A DNA stretch of 64,000 nt from contig NZ_QLMJ01000006.1 in NCBI RefSeq assembly GCF_003259845.1, positions 186,001 to 250,000 of the forward strand. The letters are read 5' to 3'. This document shows positions 24,888-33,933 of this stretch, piece by piece. A program made the translations under genes and the position numbers. How positions within the stretch are numbered: the first letter of the stretch is position 1; every line of letters begins with the position of its first letter. Origin of the DNA: Actinoplanes lutulentus (lineage in GTDB: Bacteria; Actinomycetota; Actinomycetes; Mycobacteriales; Micromonosporaceae). Below the pieces are notes generated by a model that saw only the letters and a list, made by a program, of their open reading frames with translations, had not been told where the DNA came from and searched no databases.

Positions 24888-26120
24888 ATGTTCGGTACCG
24901 ACGCCCGCTTCCAGGCCGTACGTCTCATCGCTGCTGCGAGCGCCGCATCCGTGACCTTCTTCGGCCTTGCCGCGCCGGCATCAGCCGCTCCGGCCGCCGC
25001 TGAGCTGGGCGTCATCACCGGCGCCGGCGTTGAGGGCGCGGTGCCGGGCAGTTACATCGTGGTGCTCAAGCCCGGCTCGGCCGCCGCGGGCCGTGTTCCC
25101 TCAGCCTCGCAGGAGTTGGTGCGCGAGTACGGCGGAACGGTCGGCGCGAACTACCTTTCGACCGTACGCGGATTCCAGCTCCACGCGACCGCGTTCCAGG
25201 CGGCCCGCCTCGCCGCCGACGAGTCCGTGCAGTACGTCGAGCAGGACGCGACGATCAGCAGCACCGCGGTTCCCAGCGCCCAGGCGGAGCAGGTGACCTG
25301 GGGCCTGGACCGGATCGACCAGCGCACCGCGAAGCTCTCCAAGAGCTACCGGTACACCTCAGCCGCCGGCGTCACGGCGTACGTGATCGACACCGGGGTC
25401 CGGGTCTCGCACCAGGAGTTCGGCGGCCGGGCCAGCAACGGCTGGGACTTCGTCGACAACGACAAGACGGCCAACGACTGCAACGGCCACGGCACGCACG
25501 TCGCCGGCACCATCGGCGGCGCGACCTACGGCGTCGCCAAGGACATCGACCTGGTCGCGCTCAAGGTCCTCGGCTGCGACGGCTCCGGCAAGTTCTCCGA
25601 CTTCATCGCGGCCGTCGACTGGGTGACCGCGAACGCGAAGCTGCCCGCCGTGGCGAACATGAGCCTCGGCGGCCCGGTCAGCAAAACCCTCGACGCGGCC
25701 GTCAACCGGTCCATCGCCAAGGGTGTGACGTACGCGATCGCCGGCGGCAACGAGAACAAGAACGCCTGCAAGAGCTCGCCCGGCGGTACGCCCGACGCGA
25801 TCACGGTCGGCGCGGTGGACAAGTTCGACAAGCGGGCCTCGTTCTCCAACTACGGCACCTGCCTCGACCTGTTCGCGCCCGGCGTGGACATCCAGTCGGC
25901 CGGCAAGGGCTCGAACTCCGCGGTCAAGACGATGAGCGGCACCTCGATGGCATCGCCGCACGTCGCCGGCGCGGCCGCCCTGGTGCTCGCCGAGCACCCG
26001 GCCTGGACGCCTCGTCAGGTCCGCGACGACCTGGTCGCCAACGCCGGCTCGGGCCTGGTCCGCAGCCCCGGATCCGGCTCGCCGAACAAGCTCCTCTACA
26101 CCGGTCACCTCGCCTCCTGA
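24888..26120 (+). CDS. Secreted subtilisin-like serine protease (S8)
   Basis: A 410-aa exported protease. Residues 1-34 are a signal peptide. An I9-type propeptide (SYIVVLKPGSAAAG to YVEQDATI, about 55-123) is followed by the catalytic domain with Asp168 (AYVIDTGV), His201 (NGHGTHVAG) and Ser353 (SGTSMASPHVAG). It resembles proteinase K and thermitase-type enzymes. I chose the ATG at 24888 after GAGAGG. Confidence 0.94.
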   Translation: MFGTDARFQAVRLIAAASAASVTFFGLAAPASAAPAAAELGVITGAGVEGAVPGSYIVVLKPGSAAAGRVPSASQELVREYGGTVGANYLSTVRGFQLHATAFQAARLAADESVQYVEQDATISSTAVPSAQAEQVTWGLDRIDQRTAKLSKSYRYTSAAGVTAYVIDTGVRVSHQEFGGRASNGWDFVDNDKTANDCNGHGTHVAGTIGGATYGVAKDIDLVALKVLGCDGSGKFSDFIAAVDWVTANAKLPAVANMSLGGPVSKTLDAAVNRSIAKGVTYAIAGGNENKNACKSSPGGTPDAITVGAVDKFDKRASFSNYGTCLDLFAPGVDIQSAGKGSNSAVKTMSGTSMASPHVAGAAALVLAEHPAWTPRQVRDDLVANAGSGLVRSPGSGSPNKLLYTGHLAS

Positions 26121-26136
26121 GGCTCTGCAGTCCCGT

Positions 26137-26169
26137 ACGCCCCGCGACGTCCACTGCGTCGCGGGGCGT
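26137..26169 (+). terminator. Terminator after the subtilase gene
   Basis: A perfect 13-bp stem with a 7-nt loop (arms 26137-26149 and 26157-26169) starts 17 bp after the stop codon. Confidence 0.75.
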
Positions 26170-26273
26170 TCGCCGTTTCAGTGCCGGTAAAGCACTGCCG
26201 GTTGGCAAAGCGCCTTACTCCGGGCCCGGTGGCGGATAGCGTGATGTTCGACCACAGCCCCGAGGAGGAACGC

Positions 26274-26657
26274 ATGTCCGAGGCGCCGGTCGTTGAGAAG
26301 CCGACCGTCCTGGTCGTCGACGACGAAGAGGATCTGCGCGACATCATGCGCCGCATGCTGGAGCGCCGTGGGTACGCGACACTGGTGGCCGGTGATCACG
26401 AGGAGGCCATCTCGGTCTGCCGTGCGCATCCGGAGATCGCCGCCCTGGTCACCGACCTGACCCTGCCGGGTGTCTCCGGCGGTGAGCTTGCCGGTGCCGC
26501 GCGAGACCTGCGTCCGGGGCTCGGGGTGGTCTTCATTTCGGGGCTGCCCAAGGACATCGCCGTCACCAAGGGCCTGGTCGGCGAGGACGCCCTGCTGGTG
26601 AAGAAGCCGTTCACCGCGGACGCGCTTCTGGAAGCCCTTAAATCCGTGGTGGCCTAA
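26274..26657 (+). CDS. Single-domain response regulator (REC only)
   Basis: The 127-aa protein is a lone receiver domain: acidic pocket VVDDEED, phospho-acceptor Asp61 (LVTDLTLPGVSGGEL), switch Ser in VVFISGLP, and Lys in LLVKKPFT. It lacks an output domain, so it would act by protein contact or as a phosphate carrier. GAGGAGG precedes the ATG. It is convergent with the methyltransferase-like gene, overlapping by 4 bp. Confidence 0.9.
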   Translation: MSEAPVVEKPTVLVVDDEEDLRDIMRRMLERRGYATLVAGDHEEAISVCRAHPEIAALVTDLTLPGVSGGELAGAARDLRPGLGVVFISGLPKDIAVTKGLVGEDALLVKKPFTADALLEALKSVVA

Positions 26658-27406
26658 GCCGGCCAGGGCAGCGTCAGCTCGCCGAGCCGCCATCGGGCCG
26701 GACCGTCCAGCACGGGCCAGCCCTCGGCGCGCATCCGCCGGACGGTGGCGAGCCAGCGCTGTCTCGGCCCGAACGGCGTCGCCTCGGTCTCCCACGCGCG
26801 GCCGAGCGAGCGCAGCAACTCGTACACCGGATGACCCGGCACGTTGTGGTGGATCAGCGCTTTCGGCAGCCGCTCCGCGAAGATCGCCGGATGCTCCAGG
26901 TCCGGCAGCCGGGCGGAGAGGGTCAGCGTGCTCGGCACACCGGCCTCGACCACCGCCCAGGTGGCGATCCGGCCCAGCTCGTCGCAGGTGCCCTCGATCA
27001 GCAGCGCGCCGGTCGCGGTCATCGTCCGCCAGGCCGCGGACACCTCGTCCTCCGGGTACTGACGCAGCACGTTGAACGCGCGCACCACGTGCGGCGCCAG
27101 CCCGGCCAGCTCGAATCCACCCCGTTGGAATTTCAGAAACGGCGGATCCGCGTGGGGTTGGGCGTCGGTTACGCGTACCGAATCGATCTCCAAACCGACC
27201 ACCGTGACGTCCGGTCGCACCGCGGCCGCAAGGCGGCCGCGGAGCTCTACCGCAGTGACCGGCGTGGCGCCATAACCAAGATCAATAACTAGCGGCTGCG
27301 CCGCTTCTTTCAAGAGCGACGAGCATCTGTACGCGAGAAAGTTGTCCACACGGCGTAACCGGTTGGGATTGGTCGTCCCCCGGGTGATGGCGCCGAGCGG
27401 CTTCAC
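26654..27406 (-). CDS. SAM-dependent methyltransferase-like protein
   Basis: The 250-aa protein has a class I methyltransferase-like motif I (LVIDLGYGATPVTAVELRGRL) and an acidic residue after the second strand (VVGLEIDSVRV), followed by FNVLRQYPEDEV. The substrate is unknown. The GTG start lies 3 bp after the stop of the SDR gene, with GGGAGAAG within the SDR end, so the two are probably co-transcribed. Confidence 0.65.
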   Translation of the reverse strand: MKPLGAITRGTTNPNRLRRVDNFLAYRCSSLLKEAAQPLVIDLGYGATPVTAVELRGRLAAAVRPDVTVVGLEIDSVRVTDAQPHADPPFLKFQRGGFELAGLAPHVVRAFNVLRQYPEDEVSAAWRTMTATGALLIEGTCDELGRIATWAVVEAGVPSTLTLSARLPDLEHPAIFAERLPKALIHHNVPGHPVYELLRSLGRAWETEATPFGPRQRWLATVRRMRAEGWPVLDGPARWRLGELTLPWPA

Positions 27407-27409
27407 GTC

Positions 27410-28162
27410 TTACTTCTCCCGGTGCACCTTGTGCTGGGCGGCCTGCGCGATCGGCCGCACCACCAGCCGGTCGATGTTGACGTGGTGCGGACGGGTGGCC
27501 GCGAACGCGACGATGTCAGCGATGTCGTCCGCGATGAGCGGTTCCTTGACGCCGGCGTAGACCGCGTCCGCTTTGCTCTGATCACCATCAAAACGGTTCA
27601 GAGCGAACTCGTCGGTCCGGACCATCCCCGGGTCGACCTCGATGACCCGGACCGGCTTGCCGGACAGTTCCAGCCGCAGCGTCCCGACCAGCGCGGTCTG
27701 CGCGTGCTTGGCCGCCGTGTAACCGCCGCCGCCCTCGTAGACCACGAACGAAGCGGTCGAGCCGATCGTCACGATCGTGCCGGCGCCGCTTGCCTCCAGG
27801 GCCGGGAGCAGCGCCTTGGTGACCCGCAGGGTGCCGAGCACGTTGACGTCGTACATCCACTGCCAGTCGTCGACCGACCCGGCCGACACCGGGTCCGCCC
27901 CGCGCGCCCCGCCCGCGTTGTTGACCAGCAGGGTGAGAGTGCCCAGCCCGGAAACCGTCTCGGCGAGCCGCGCGACCGATTCGTCCGAGGTCACGTCGCA
28001 CTCGACAGCGGTCGCGCCCGAACCGATCTCCTTGACCAACGCGTCCAGCCGGTCGGCCCGCCGGGCCACGGCGACCACGTGAAATCCCTCGGCGGCAAGG
28101 CGGCGTGCGGTCGCCGCGCCGATGCCACTCGAGGCTCCGGTGACCACTGCGATGTTCTCCAT
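27410..28162 (-). CDS. Short-chain dehydrogenase/reductase
   Basis: A 250-aa classical SDR. The cofactor motif TGASSGIGAATARRL is at the N-terminus, then NNAGG, catalytic Ser in TIGSTASF and Tyr-x3-Lys in GGYTAAKHA, and a PG motif (VDPGMVRTDEF). NADP preference is suggested by Arg in AVARRADRL. The substrate is unknown. The ATG at 28162 has GAGGGAAG upstream. Confidence 0.9.
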   Translation of the reverse strand: MENIAVVTGASSGIGAATARRLAAEGFHVVAVARRADRLDALVKEIGSGATAVECDVTSDESVARLAETVSGLGTLTLLVNNAGGARGADPVSAGSVDDWQWMYDVNVLGTLRVTKALLPALEASGAGTIVTIGSTASFVVYEGGGGYTAAKHAQTALVGTLRLELSGKPVRVIEVDPGMVRTDEFALNRFDGDQSKADAVYAGVKEPLIADDIADIVAFAATRPHHVNIDRLVVRPIAQAAQHKVHREK

Positions 28163-28296
28163 GTACCGATCTTCCCTCATGACCTGGGTCACCCTCGCTC
28201 GGCTGCATGGTGGTTCACGCCCTGCCGATGGGGAAGATGAACGTTGGCGCAACAAGTTTTCACACTGGAAGCGGCGCTGAAGCGGAGGGAGTCAAC

Positions 28297-29601
28297 GTGG
28301 GATCGGGTTCCGGCTCGTGGCCTACTCCTACTCCTCGGCGGATCGCCACCCTGTCCGTGCACACTTCCCCGCTGGAGCAGCCGGGCACCGGCGACGCCGG
28401 CGGGATGAACGTGTACATCGTGGAGGTTGCGAAGCGTCTCGCAGCGCGCGGGGTCGAGGTGGAGATCTTCACCCGGGCGACCGCGAGCGGGCTGCCACCG
28501 CTGGTCGAGATGTCGCCCGGCGTGCATGTGCGGCACGTCACCTCGGGGCCGTTCGAAGGCCTCGACAAGGAGGAGCTGCCGTCGCAGCTCTGCGCCTTCA
28601 CCACCGGCGTGCTGCGGGCCGAAGCGGCGCACCCGCCCGGTTACTACGACCTGATCCACTCGCACTACTGGCTCTCCGGTCAGGTGGGCTGGCTCGCCCG
28701 GGAGCGCTGGGGTGTGCCGCACATCCACACCGCGCACACCCTCGCCAAGGTGAAGAACAAGTTCATCGCGGTCGGTGACCGGCCCGAGCCGCGGGCCCGG
28801 GTGATCGGCGAGGAGCAGGTCATCGCCGAGTCCGACCGCCTGGTGGCGAACACCCGGTTCGAGGCGCAGGACCTGATCACCCACTACGGCGCGGACCCTC
28901 GCCTGGTCAGCGTGGTGCAGCCCGGCGTCGACCTGGAGCGTTTCCGCCCCGGCGACGCCGACCGGGCCCGGTTCGGCCTGCCCGAGCACGGCCGGATCAT
29001 CGCGTTCGTCGGCCGGATCCAGCCGCTCAAGGCCCCCGACGTGCTGATTTCCGCGCTCGCCGAGATGCGCGCCGGCGGTGGCTCCTCCGACGTCACCGTG
29101 GTGATCTGCGGCGGACCCAGCGGCAGCGGCCTGGACCGGCCCACCTCGCTGATCGAGCTGGCCGCCTCACTCGGCGTCGCCGACTCGGTGGTGTTCCTGC
29201 CCCCGCAGACCGGCGCCGACCTGGCCGCGCTGTACCGGGCCGCCGACCTGGTCGCGGTGCCGTCGTACAACGAGTCGTTCGGGCTGGTCGCGCTCGAAGC
29301 GCAGGCCTGCGGGACCCCGGTGGTCGCCGCCGCGGTCGGCGGCCTGGTCACCGCGGTCCAGGACGGGATCAGCGGCGTGCTCGTCGACGGGCACGACCCG
29401 GCAGACTGGGCTCGCGTACTGGAACAGCTCCTCGACTCACCCGCACAACGCCACCGGCTGGCCGCCGGCGCGGTCGCCCACGCGTCGCAGTTCTCCTGGG
29501 ATCGCACTGCCGACAACCTGCTGCGGGTCTACCGTGACGCGGTGACCGAACACCGCGCGCTGATCGCAGCGCGGCTGGAGGGGGCGACGTACGCATGGTG
29601 A
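28297..29601 (+). CDS. mshA: D-inositol-3-phosphate glycosyltransferase MshA (mycothiol biosynthesis)
   Basis: MshA transfers GlcNAc from UDP-GlcNAc to inositol-3-phosphate, the first step of mycothiol synthesis. The GT4 protein shows [48 protein letters not shown] and, in the C-terminal domain, [15 protein letters not shown] and the E-x7-E site [16 protein letters not shown] chose the GTG at 28297 (434 aa) after GGAGGG; an ATG at 28207 is an alternative. Confidence 0.93.
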   Translation: MGSGSGSWPTPTPRRIATLSVHTSPLEQPGTGDAGGMNVYIVEVAKRLAARGVEVEIFTRATASGLPPLVEMSPGVHVRHVTSGPFEGLDKEELPSQLCAFTTGVLRAEAAHPPGYYDLIHSHYWLSGQVGWLARERWGVPHIHTAHTLAKVKNKFIAVGDRPEPRARVIGEEQVIAESDRLVANTRFEAQDLITHYGADPRLVSVVQPGVDLERFRPGDADRARFGLPEHGRIIAFVGRIQPLKAPDVLISALAEMRAGGGSSDVTVVICGGPSGSGLDRPTSLIELAASLGVADSVVFLPPQTGADLAALYRAADLVAVPSYNESFGLVALEAQACGTPVVAAAVGGLVTAVQDGISGVLVDGHDPADWARVLEQLLDSPAQRHRLAAGAVAHASQFSWDRTADNLLRVYRDAVTEHRALIAARLEGATYAW

Positions 29602-30083
29602 AGAAGCTGATCACCGAGTTCCTGACTTCGCGCGAGCTGGAGTGGGAACCGACCGGCGAGTCGTCCTTTGTGGTCACTCTGCCCGGCACCCACAAACTCA
29701 AGACGGCCTGCAACCTGATCGTCGGCGAGCACTCGCTGCGCATCGAGGCCTTCGTGATGCGCCGCCCGGACGAGCGCCACGAAGAACTGTGGGCCTGGAT
29801 GCTGCGCCGCAACGCCCGGATGTACGGCGTCGGGTTCTCCATCGACACCGCCGGCGACGTCTACCTGACGGGCCGGGTCTCCCTCAAGGGCCTGGACGAC
29901 GACGAGCTGGACCGAATCCTGGGCTCTGTCCTGACATATGCTGACGAATCGTTCGACACGATGCTGGAGATCGGCTTCGGATCCTCCATCCGCCGCGAGT
30001 GGGAGTGGCGGGTCAAGCGAGGCGAGTCCCTGGCAAACCTGCAGGCCTTCAAACACCTGGCCGAAGGCCCCACCAACCCCTGA
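29595..30083 (+). CDS. YbjN-domain protein
   Basis: The 162-aa protein has a YbjN-like (type III secretion chaperone-like) fold: [50 protein letters not shown], then [21 protein letters not shown]. Its biochemical role is unknown. The start overlaps the mshA end by 7 bp, as in many actinobacteria, which points to co-expression. Confidence 0.82.
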   Translation: MVKKLITEFLTSRELEWEPTGESSFVVTLPGTHKLKTACNLIVGEHSLRIEAFVMRRPDERHEELWAWMLRRNARMYGVGFSIDTAGDVYLTGRVSLKGLDDDELDRILGSVLTYADESFDTMLEIGFGSSIRREWEWRVKRGESLANLQAFKHLAEGPTNP

Positions 30084-30131
30084 CCAGGCGCCGTCTGCGT
30101 GATCGGGTTCTGGGGGTGCCCGCTGCTGTGC

Positions 30132-30205
30132 GAGGCCTCACGCAAGTGGCTGGCAGTGGTGATGAGGCCCCACGTAAGCGGCTGGCAGTGGTGATGAGGC
30201 CTCAC
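30132..30205. repeat. 32-bp tandem direct repeat, about 2.3 copies
   Basis: Units 30132-30163 and 30164-30195 differ at three positions and share GGCTGGCAGTGGTGATGAGG. A third partial unit covers 30196-30205. It begins about 50 bp after the ybjN-like stop. Confidence 0.85.
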
Positions 30206-30552
30206 ACAGCGCGTGCGTGAGCTCCTGTCTCGGCCCTGGCATGGACGAAGCCGCACAATGTCGTTACGTGTGGCTTCATCCCCGCGAATCGCCTGTTACG
30301 TGTGTCCTCGTCCACGCCGGTCGGCGATTCCGTCCCGGTGAGCGCACGCGGAAAGCGTGCGCCGTCCCGGGGGTGACGGACGCACCCGGCCTGCCCTGGA
30401 CGGGCGCTCACGGTGGTGTCCTGTCCACCCTGTGAGGCCCGCCCGCCCGGCTGTCACTGCTGGTCAATTGAGGTAGCCGCCTACTGGGGATCGTGGCGTC
30501 GACCTGTGGTCGGGCGTGTTCTATCGCCGCAGGCCCCGTCTCCGCGGGGTGA

Positions 30553-30602
30553 GCCGTAGCTCAGATATGTCATCGGGGCTGATGACCTATCTGAGCTACG
30601 GC
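30553..30602. repeat. 22-bp inverted repeat (strong hairpin)
   Basis: Arms 30553-30574 and 30581-30602 pair with a single mismatch around a 6-nt GGGGCT loop. Pairing continues imperfectly outward through CGGGG/CCCCG. The arms contain GTAGCTCAGATA. No T-tract follows. It could be a structured RNA, a mobile-element relic or a recombination site. Confidence 0.85.
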
Positions 30603-30684
30603 TTGCCCCGCCAGTCGGCTTGCCCCAGCAGCTGGGGCCGGTCTGCTTGGCGGGTCATCGCCCCGTGGGCGCTCCCGCCCGGTG

Positions 30685-30786
30685 TGTGTCGAGTTGAGGT
30701 GCGTATCGAACCCGAAATCGACACAGGGCAGGTGGTTCGCGGGGTGTGTGTCGAGTTTGGGGCGTAGTGAACCCGAAGTCGACACA
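30685..30786. repeat. Two direct copies of a 40-bp hairpin element
   Basis: Copies at 30685-30725 and 30747-30786 each begin TGTGTCGAGTT and end in CCCGAA, A or G, TCGACACA, so each has 8-bp inverted ends. They are about 62 bp apart, start to start, and differ mainly in the centre. Confidence 0.8.
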
Positions 30787-30821
30787 CTCGCCCTGGCCTG
30801 CGCGATCTTGGGCCGCGGCGC

Positions 30822-30947
30822 GCGCGGGCTGCGGCTCCCGTGCGGGCTGCGGTTTCCGTGCGGGCTGCGGTTTCCGTGCGGGCTGCGGTTTCCGTGCGGG
30901 CTGCGGTTTCCGTGCGGGCTGTGGTTTCCGTGCGGGCTGCGGTTGCC
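30822..30947. repeat. 18-bp minisatellite, about seven copies
   Basis: Unit GTGCGGGCTGCGGTTTCC recurs six times from 30840 to 30947 with rare changes, after a diverged copy at 30822-30839. There are no spacers, so it is not a CRISPR array. Because 18 is a multiple of 3, it opens frames on both strands. Confidence 0.9.
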
Positions 30948-31018
30948 GTCGGTTCCGTCGGGCTGTGGTTCGGGGCCACGATCGGCATGGAGGCCTGTGC
31001 GCGGCTGGATGCCGCCGA

Positions 31019-31068
31019 AAACCCGCCGCACGCCCAACCCGCCGCACGCCCCAACCCGCCGCACGCCC
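31019..31068. repeat. Short tandem repeat, about three copies of a 16- to 17-bp unit
   Basis: Three successive units share AACCCGCCGCACGCCC with an extra C in one. This is a minor repeat next to the minisatellite. Confidence 0.7.
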
Positions 31069-31694
31069 GCCCTGCAAACTCCACGCCGGCTGGCTGGTGC
31101 TGCTGTCTCGCGGGTGGCTGAGGCAACACGTCGCGGCCGGCTGGAGGAAACCCTGGAAGGCGGGAAACCCCGGACACCGTATCGATGGGGGGAATTTGAT
31201 CTAGGGCGGACTATATCGGGGCTTCCCGATGCGCTCGATGGGTTCTCGGGTGAACATCCGCTTATCGATGAGTGGTGATTTCTTCCGTGCCGGGGAGCCC
31301 GGAAGAGTGATTGCCTACTCGTCCGATCGGTTGATTGTTGGTTTCTGTGACGGTTGAGACAGATGTCGACACGAAATCGGGTTGTGAGGCTTGACTGCCC
31401 CAACTAGCGTGGTCGATGGACGCCGGAGCGTTAGTTCGGGGAACGGGTCGATCAGCAATGATCGCCGCGGTTCGGCGTTTGGGGACGGGTGGCATGAGCC
31501 GTTGGGGGACGGCGCGACCCGAGACCGGCGGTTAGTGCGGGCGGCGCCTATGGGGATGGGTGCCGCCCGCCGCCGCCGGCGCTTTTGTTTGTGCGGTCTA
31601 ACTTGTGACGCACTCTCTTCGATTCTCCATTGGCGCGCGCGTTTGGTCGCGGCCCCTTTGGGGAAAGCCGATTTCACTCACTGTCCGATGTGTT

Positions 31695-32945
31695 CTATGG
31701 AACCGAGACGGCGTTCATGCGTGATTCGAGCGTGGCCTCTTCGGCGCGTCGCAGGGCCGCCCTCCGCTCCCGTGCCGGACCGGAGAGAAGCTGTCCGACC
31801 GCGGCGATCGCGCACAGTGCGAAACAGCCCGCCCACAGCACCGCGTCGCCGGCTTTCTGCAGCACCAGCCCGCCGAGGATCGGGGCCAGAGCCGTGCCGA
31901 CCGACCACGACAGCGAGTTCAGGCCCTGGTACCTGCCGCGCAGCGCGGGCGGGGACAGCGCCGCGACGGTGGCCGCGTTGCTCGGCGACTGGAGCATCTC
32001 ACCGAGTGTCCAAATGGTCACCGTTAGTGCGTACACAAGGGGGGTGTCGGCGAGGGCGACCAGCCCGAAGCCGGCGCCGATGATCAAGACGGCGAGTGCC
32101 AGGACCTTGGCGCTGTTGCGCCCCTCGATGAGCTTCGGGACGAAGAGCTGTCCGAGAACGATCAGCACACCGTTGACCGCGATCACCGCGCCGTAAGTCG
32201 CTGCGGAGAGGCCGTCGGCGAGCATCGTGAGCGGCAGCGTGGACGCGTGCTGCAGGATCACCAGCACCGACGCCAGGCTGAGCAGCAGATAGACGAGAAA
32301 GACCCGGTCACGCAAGGCGGTGCCCATGCCGCCGGGTGCGGTCACTTCTTGGGTACGGCTACGCGCCGGCCTGGTCTCCGCCAGGAAGATGGCCGTGATG
32401 ATCGCGGTGAGCAGTGTCGTGCCCGCGTCGACGACGAAGAGCAGCAGGTAGTCGAACTGGGAGGCGAGGCCGGCCGCGACCGCGGCGAGCGCGAAGCCGA
32501 GGTTGATCGCCCAGTAGTTCAGTGAGTACGCCCGGACCCGGTCGTGTTCCGGCACGACGTCGACCATCATCGCGGAGAACGCGGGCCGGACACCTTCGGC
32601 GAACGCGCCGAGCAGGAACGTGACGGCGGCGATCTGCCAGTAGGTGTGCGCGAACCCGAGCGTGAGCATCAGCGCGGCGGCGCCGAACTGCGCGACCAGC
32701 ATGGTGGGCCGGCGTCCCCAGCGGTCGCTCAGCACGCCGCCGGTGAGGACGCCGATCGCGCCGCCGGCGCCGTAAAGACCGAGAATGACACCGGCCTGCG
32801 TCTGGGTGAAGCCGCGGTCGCCGGTCAGGTAGATGCTCAGGAACAGCACCACGAACGACCCGAGCCGGTTGATCAGCGTCCCGGTCCAGAGGAACCAGAA
32901 CTGCCGGGGCAATCCGCCCGCGGCCTGCCGTAACCAACCCGACAC
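31695..32945 (-). CDS. MFS transporter
   Basis: A 416-aa major facilitator superfamily protein with about 12 hydrophobic segments. The loop 2-3 signature GGVLSDRWGRRPTMLVAQ is clear, and segment 5 shows the extended NYWAINLGFALAAVAAG motif of drug-export-type members. The substrate is unknown; an efflux role is an inference. The GTG start has GGGAGG upstream. It is divergent from gpmA. Confidence 0.88.
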   Translation of the reverse strand: MSGWLRQAAGGLPRQFWFLWTGTLINRLGSFVVLFLSIYLTGDRGFTQTQAGVILGLYGAGGAIGVLTGGVLSDRWGRRPTMLVAQFGAAALMLTLGFAHTYWQIAAVTFLLGAFAEGVRPAFSAMMVDVVPEHDRVRAYSLNYWAINLGFALAAVAAGLASQFDYLLLFVVDAGTTLLTAIITAIFLAETRPARSRTQEVTAPGGMGTALRDRVFLVYLLLSLASVLVILQHASTLPLTMLADGLSAATYGAVIAVNGVLIVLGQLFVPKLIEGRNSAKVLALAVLIIGAGFGLVALADTPLVYALTVTIWTLGEMLQSPSNAATVAALSPPALRGRYQGLNSLSWSVGTALAPILGGLVLQKAGDAVLWAGCFALCAIAAVGQLLSGPARERRAALRRAEEATLESRMNAVSVP

Positions 32946-33079
32946 GACGCCTCCCGTAAGCAGTGATCATGCTCTGTTCCCTTACAACTTAGGGGGTGGG
33001 GCAACCGGTTTTCGACGTGTCGGTGGACACGATGGCGGGTGCCCGCGCGGCCACCATGCGGGAGAGGGAAGATGAGGTC

Positions 33080-33829
33080 ATGACTGGAACCCTGGTGCTG
33101 CTGCGGCACGGCAACAGCGAGTGGAACGCCAAGAACCTCTTCACCGGCTGGGTCGACGTGGACCTGGACGCGAAGGGTGAGGACGAGGCCCGGCGCGGCG
33201 GCGAGCTGCTCAAGGAGCAGGGCGTGCTGCCCGACGTGGTGCACACGAGCCTGCTGCGTCGCGCGATCCGGACCAGCGAGATCGCGCTGCACCTGACCGA
33301 CCGCCACTGGATCGAAGTGAAGCGATCCTGGCGTCTGAACGAGCGCCACTACGGCGCGCTGCAGGGCAAGGACAAGAAGCAGACCCTGGAGGCGTACGGC
33401 GAGGAGCAGTTCATGCTCTGGCGCCGGTCGTACGACGTACCGCCGCCCCCGATCGAGGACGGCTCCGAGTTCTCCCAGGCCGGCGACGCCCGGTACGCGA
33501 GCCTCGCGCCGGAACTGCTCCCGAAGGCGGAATGCTTGAAGGACGTGCTGGAGCGGGCCCTGCCGTACTGGTACGACCAGATCGTCCCGGACCTGCGCGC
33601 CGGCAAGACGGTCCTGGTCGCGGCGCACGGCAACTCGCTGCGCGCCATCGTGAAGCACCTCGACGACGTCTCCGACGAGGCGATCGCGAAGCTGAACATC
33701 CCGACCGGCATCCCGCTGCGTTACGACCTGGACGAGAACCTGCGCCCGACCAACCCGGGCGGCACGTACCTCGACCCGGTCGCCGCGAAGGAGGCCGCCG
33801 CCGCGGTCGCCAACCAGGGCAAGAAGTAA
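33080..33829 (+). CDS. gpmA: 2,3-bisphosphoglycerate-dependent phosphoglycerate mutase
   Basis: Interconverts 3- and 2-phosphoglycerate in glycolysis and gluconeogenesis. The 249-aa protein has the phospho-histidine motif [22 protein letters not shown], the YGALQGKDK active-site block and the second His in [18 protein letters not shown] chose the ATG at 33080 after GATGAGG; the upstream ATGs lack a site. It precedes the phoU/senX3 region, as gpm1 precedes senX3 in mycobacteria. Confidence 0.96.
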   Translation: MTGTLVLLRHGNSEWNAKNLFTGWVDVDLDAKGEDEARRGGELLKEQGVLPDVVHTSLLRRAIRTSEIALHLTDRHWIEVKRSWRLNERHYGALQGKDKKQTLEAYGEEQFMLWRRSYDVPPPPIEDGSEFSQAGDARYASLAPELLPKAECLKDVLERALPYWYDQIVPDLRAGKTVLVAAHGNSLRAIVKHLDDVSDEAIAKLNIPTGIPLRYDLDENLRPTNPGGTYLDPVAAKEAAAAVANQGKK

Positions 33830-33852
33830 GAGAAGTAAGAACGTAGGAACGA

Positions 33853-33889
33853 CGAAGGCCGGGACACCCCCGTGGTGTCCCGGCCTTCG
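33853..33889. terminator. Terminator between gpmA and phoU
   Basis: A perfect 16-bp stem with a 5-nt loop (arms 33853-33868 and 33874-33889) lies between convergent genes. Confidence 0.85.
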
Positions 33890-33933
33890 GATCCTCAGGC
33901 CGCGGAAGTCACGCCGCGAACACTGGGATCAAT

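Larger units (their letters stand above)
30084..31694. other. Repeat-rich non-coding island between ybjN-like and MFS genes
   Basis: No convincing gene in 1.6 kb. Open frames exist on several strands, but they encode low-complexity peptides created by the repeats and lack ribosome sites and family features. The stretch holds tandem repeats, a very strong inverted repeat, twin hairpin elements and a minisatellite, listed separately. The part from about 31190 to 31500 is less GC-rich than the flanks. A 12-bp stem at 31537-31570 may end the MFS transcript. Confidence 0.6.

Noticed and set aside
30822..30947. Possible CRISPR array
   Set aside because: The 18-bp units are directly adjacent with no spacers, and there are no cas genes.
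30570..31403. Open frames on both strands across the repeat island
   Set aside because: The peptides are repeats of short motifs created by the 18-bp minisatellite; no ribosome sites or families are seen.
31391..32083. Plus-strand frame overlapping the MFS gene end
   Set aside because: No family features; it is antisense to a clear transporter.
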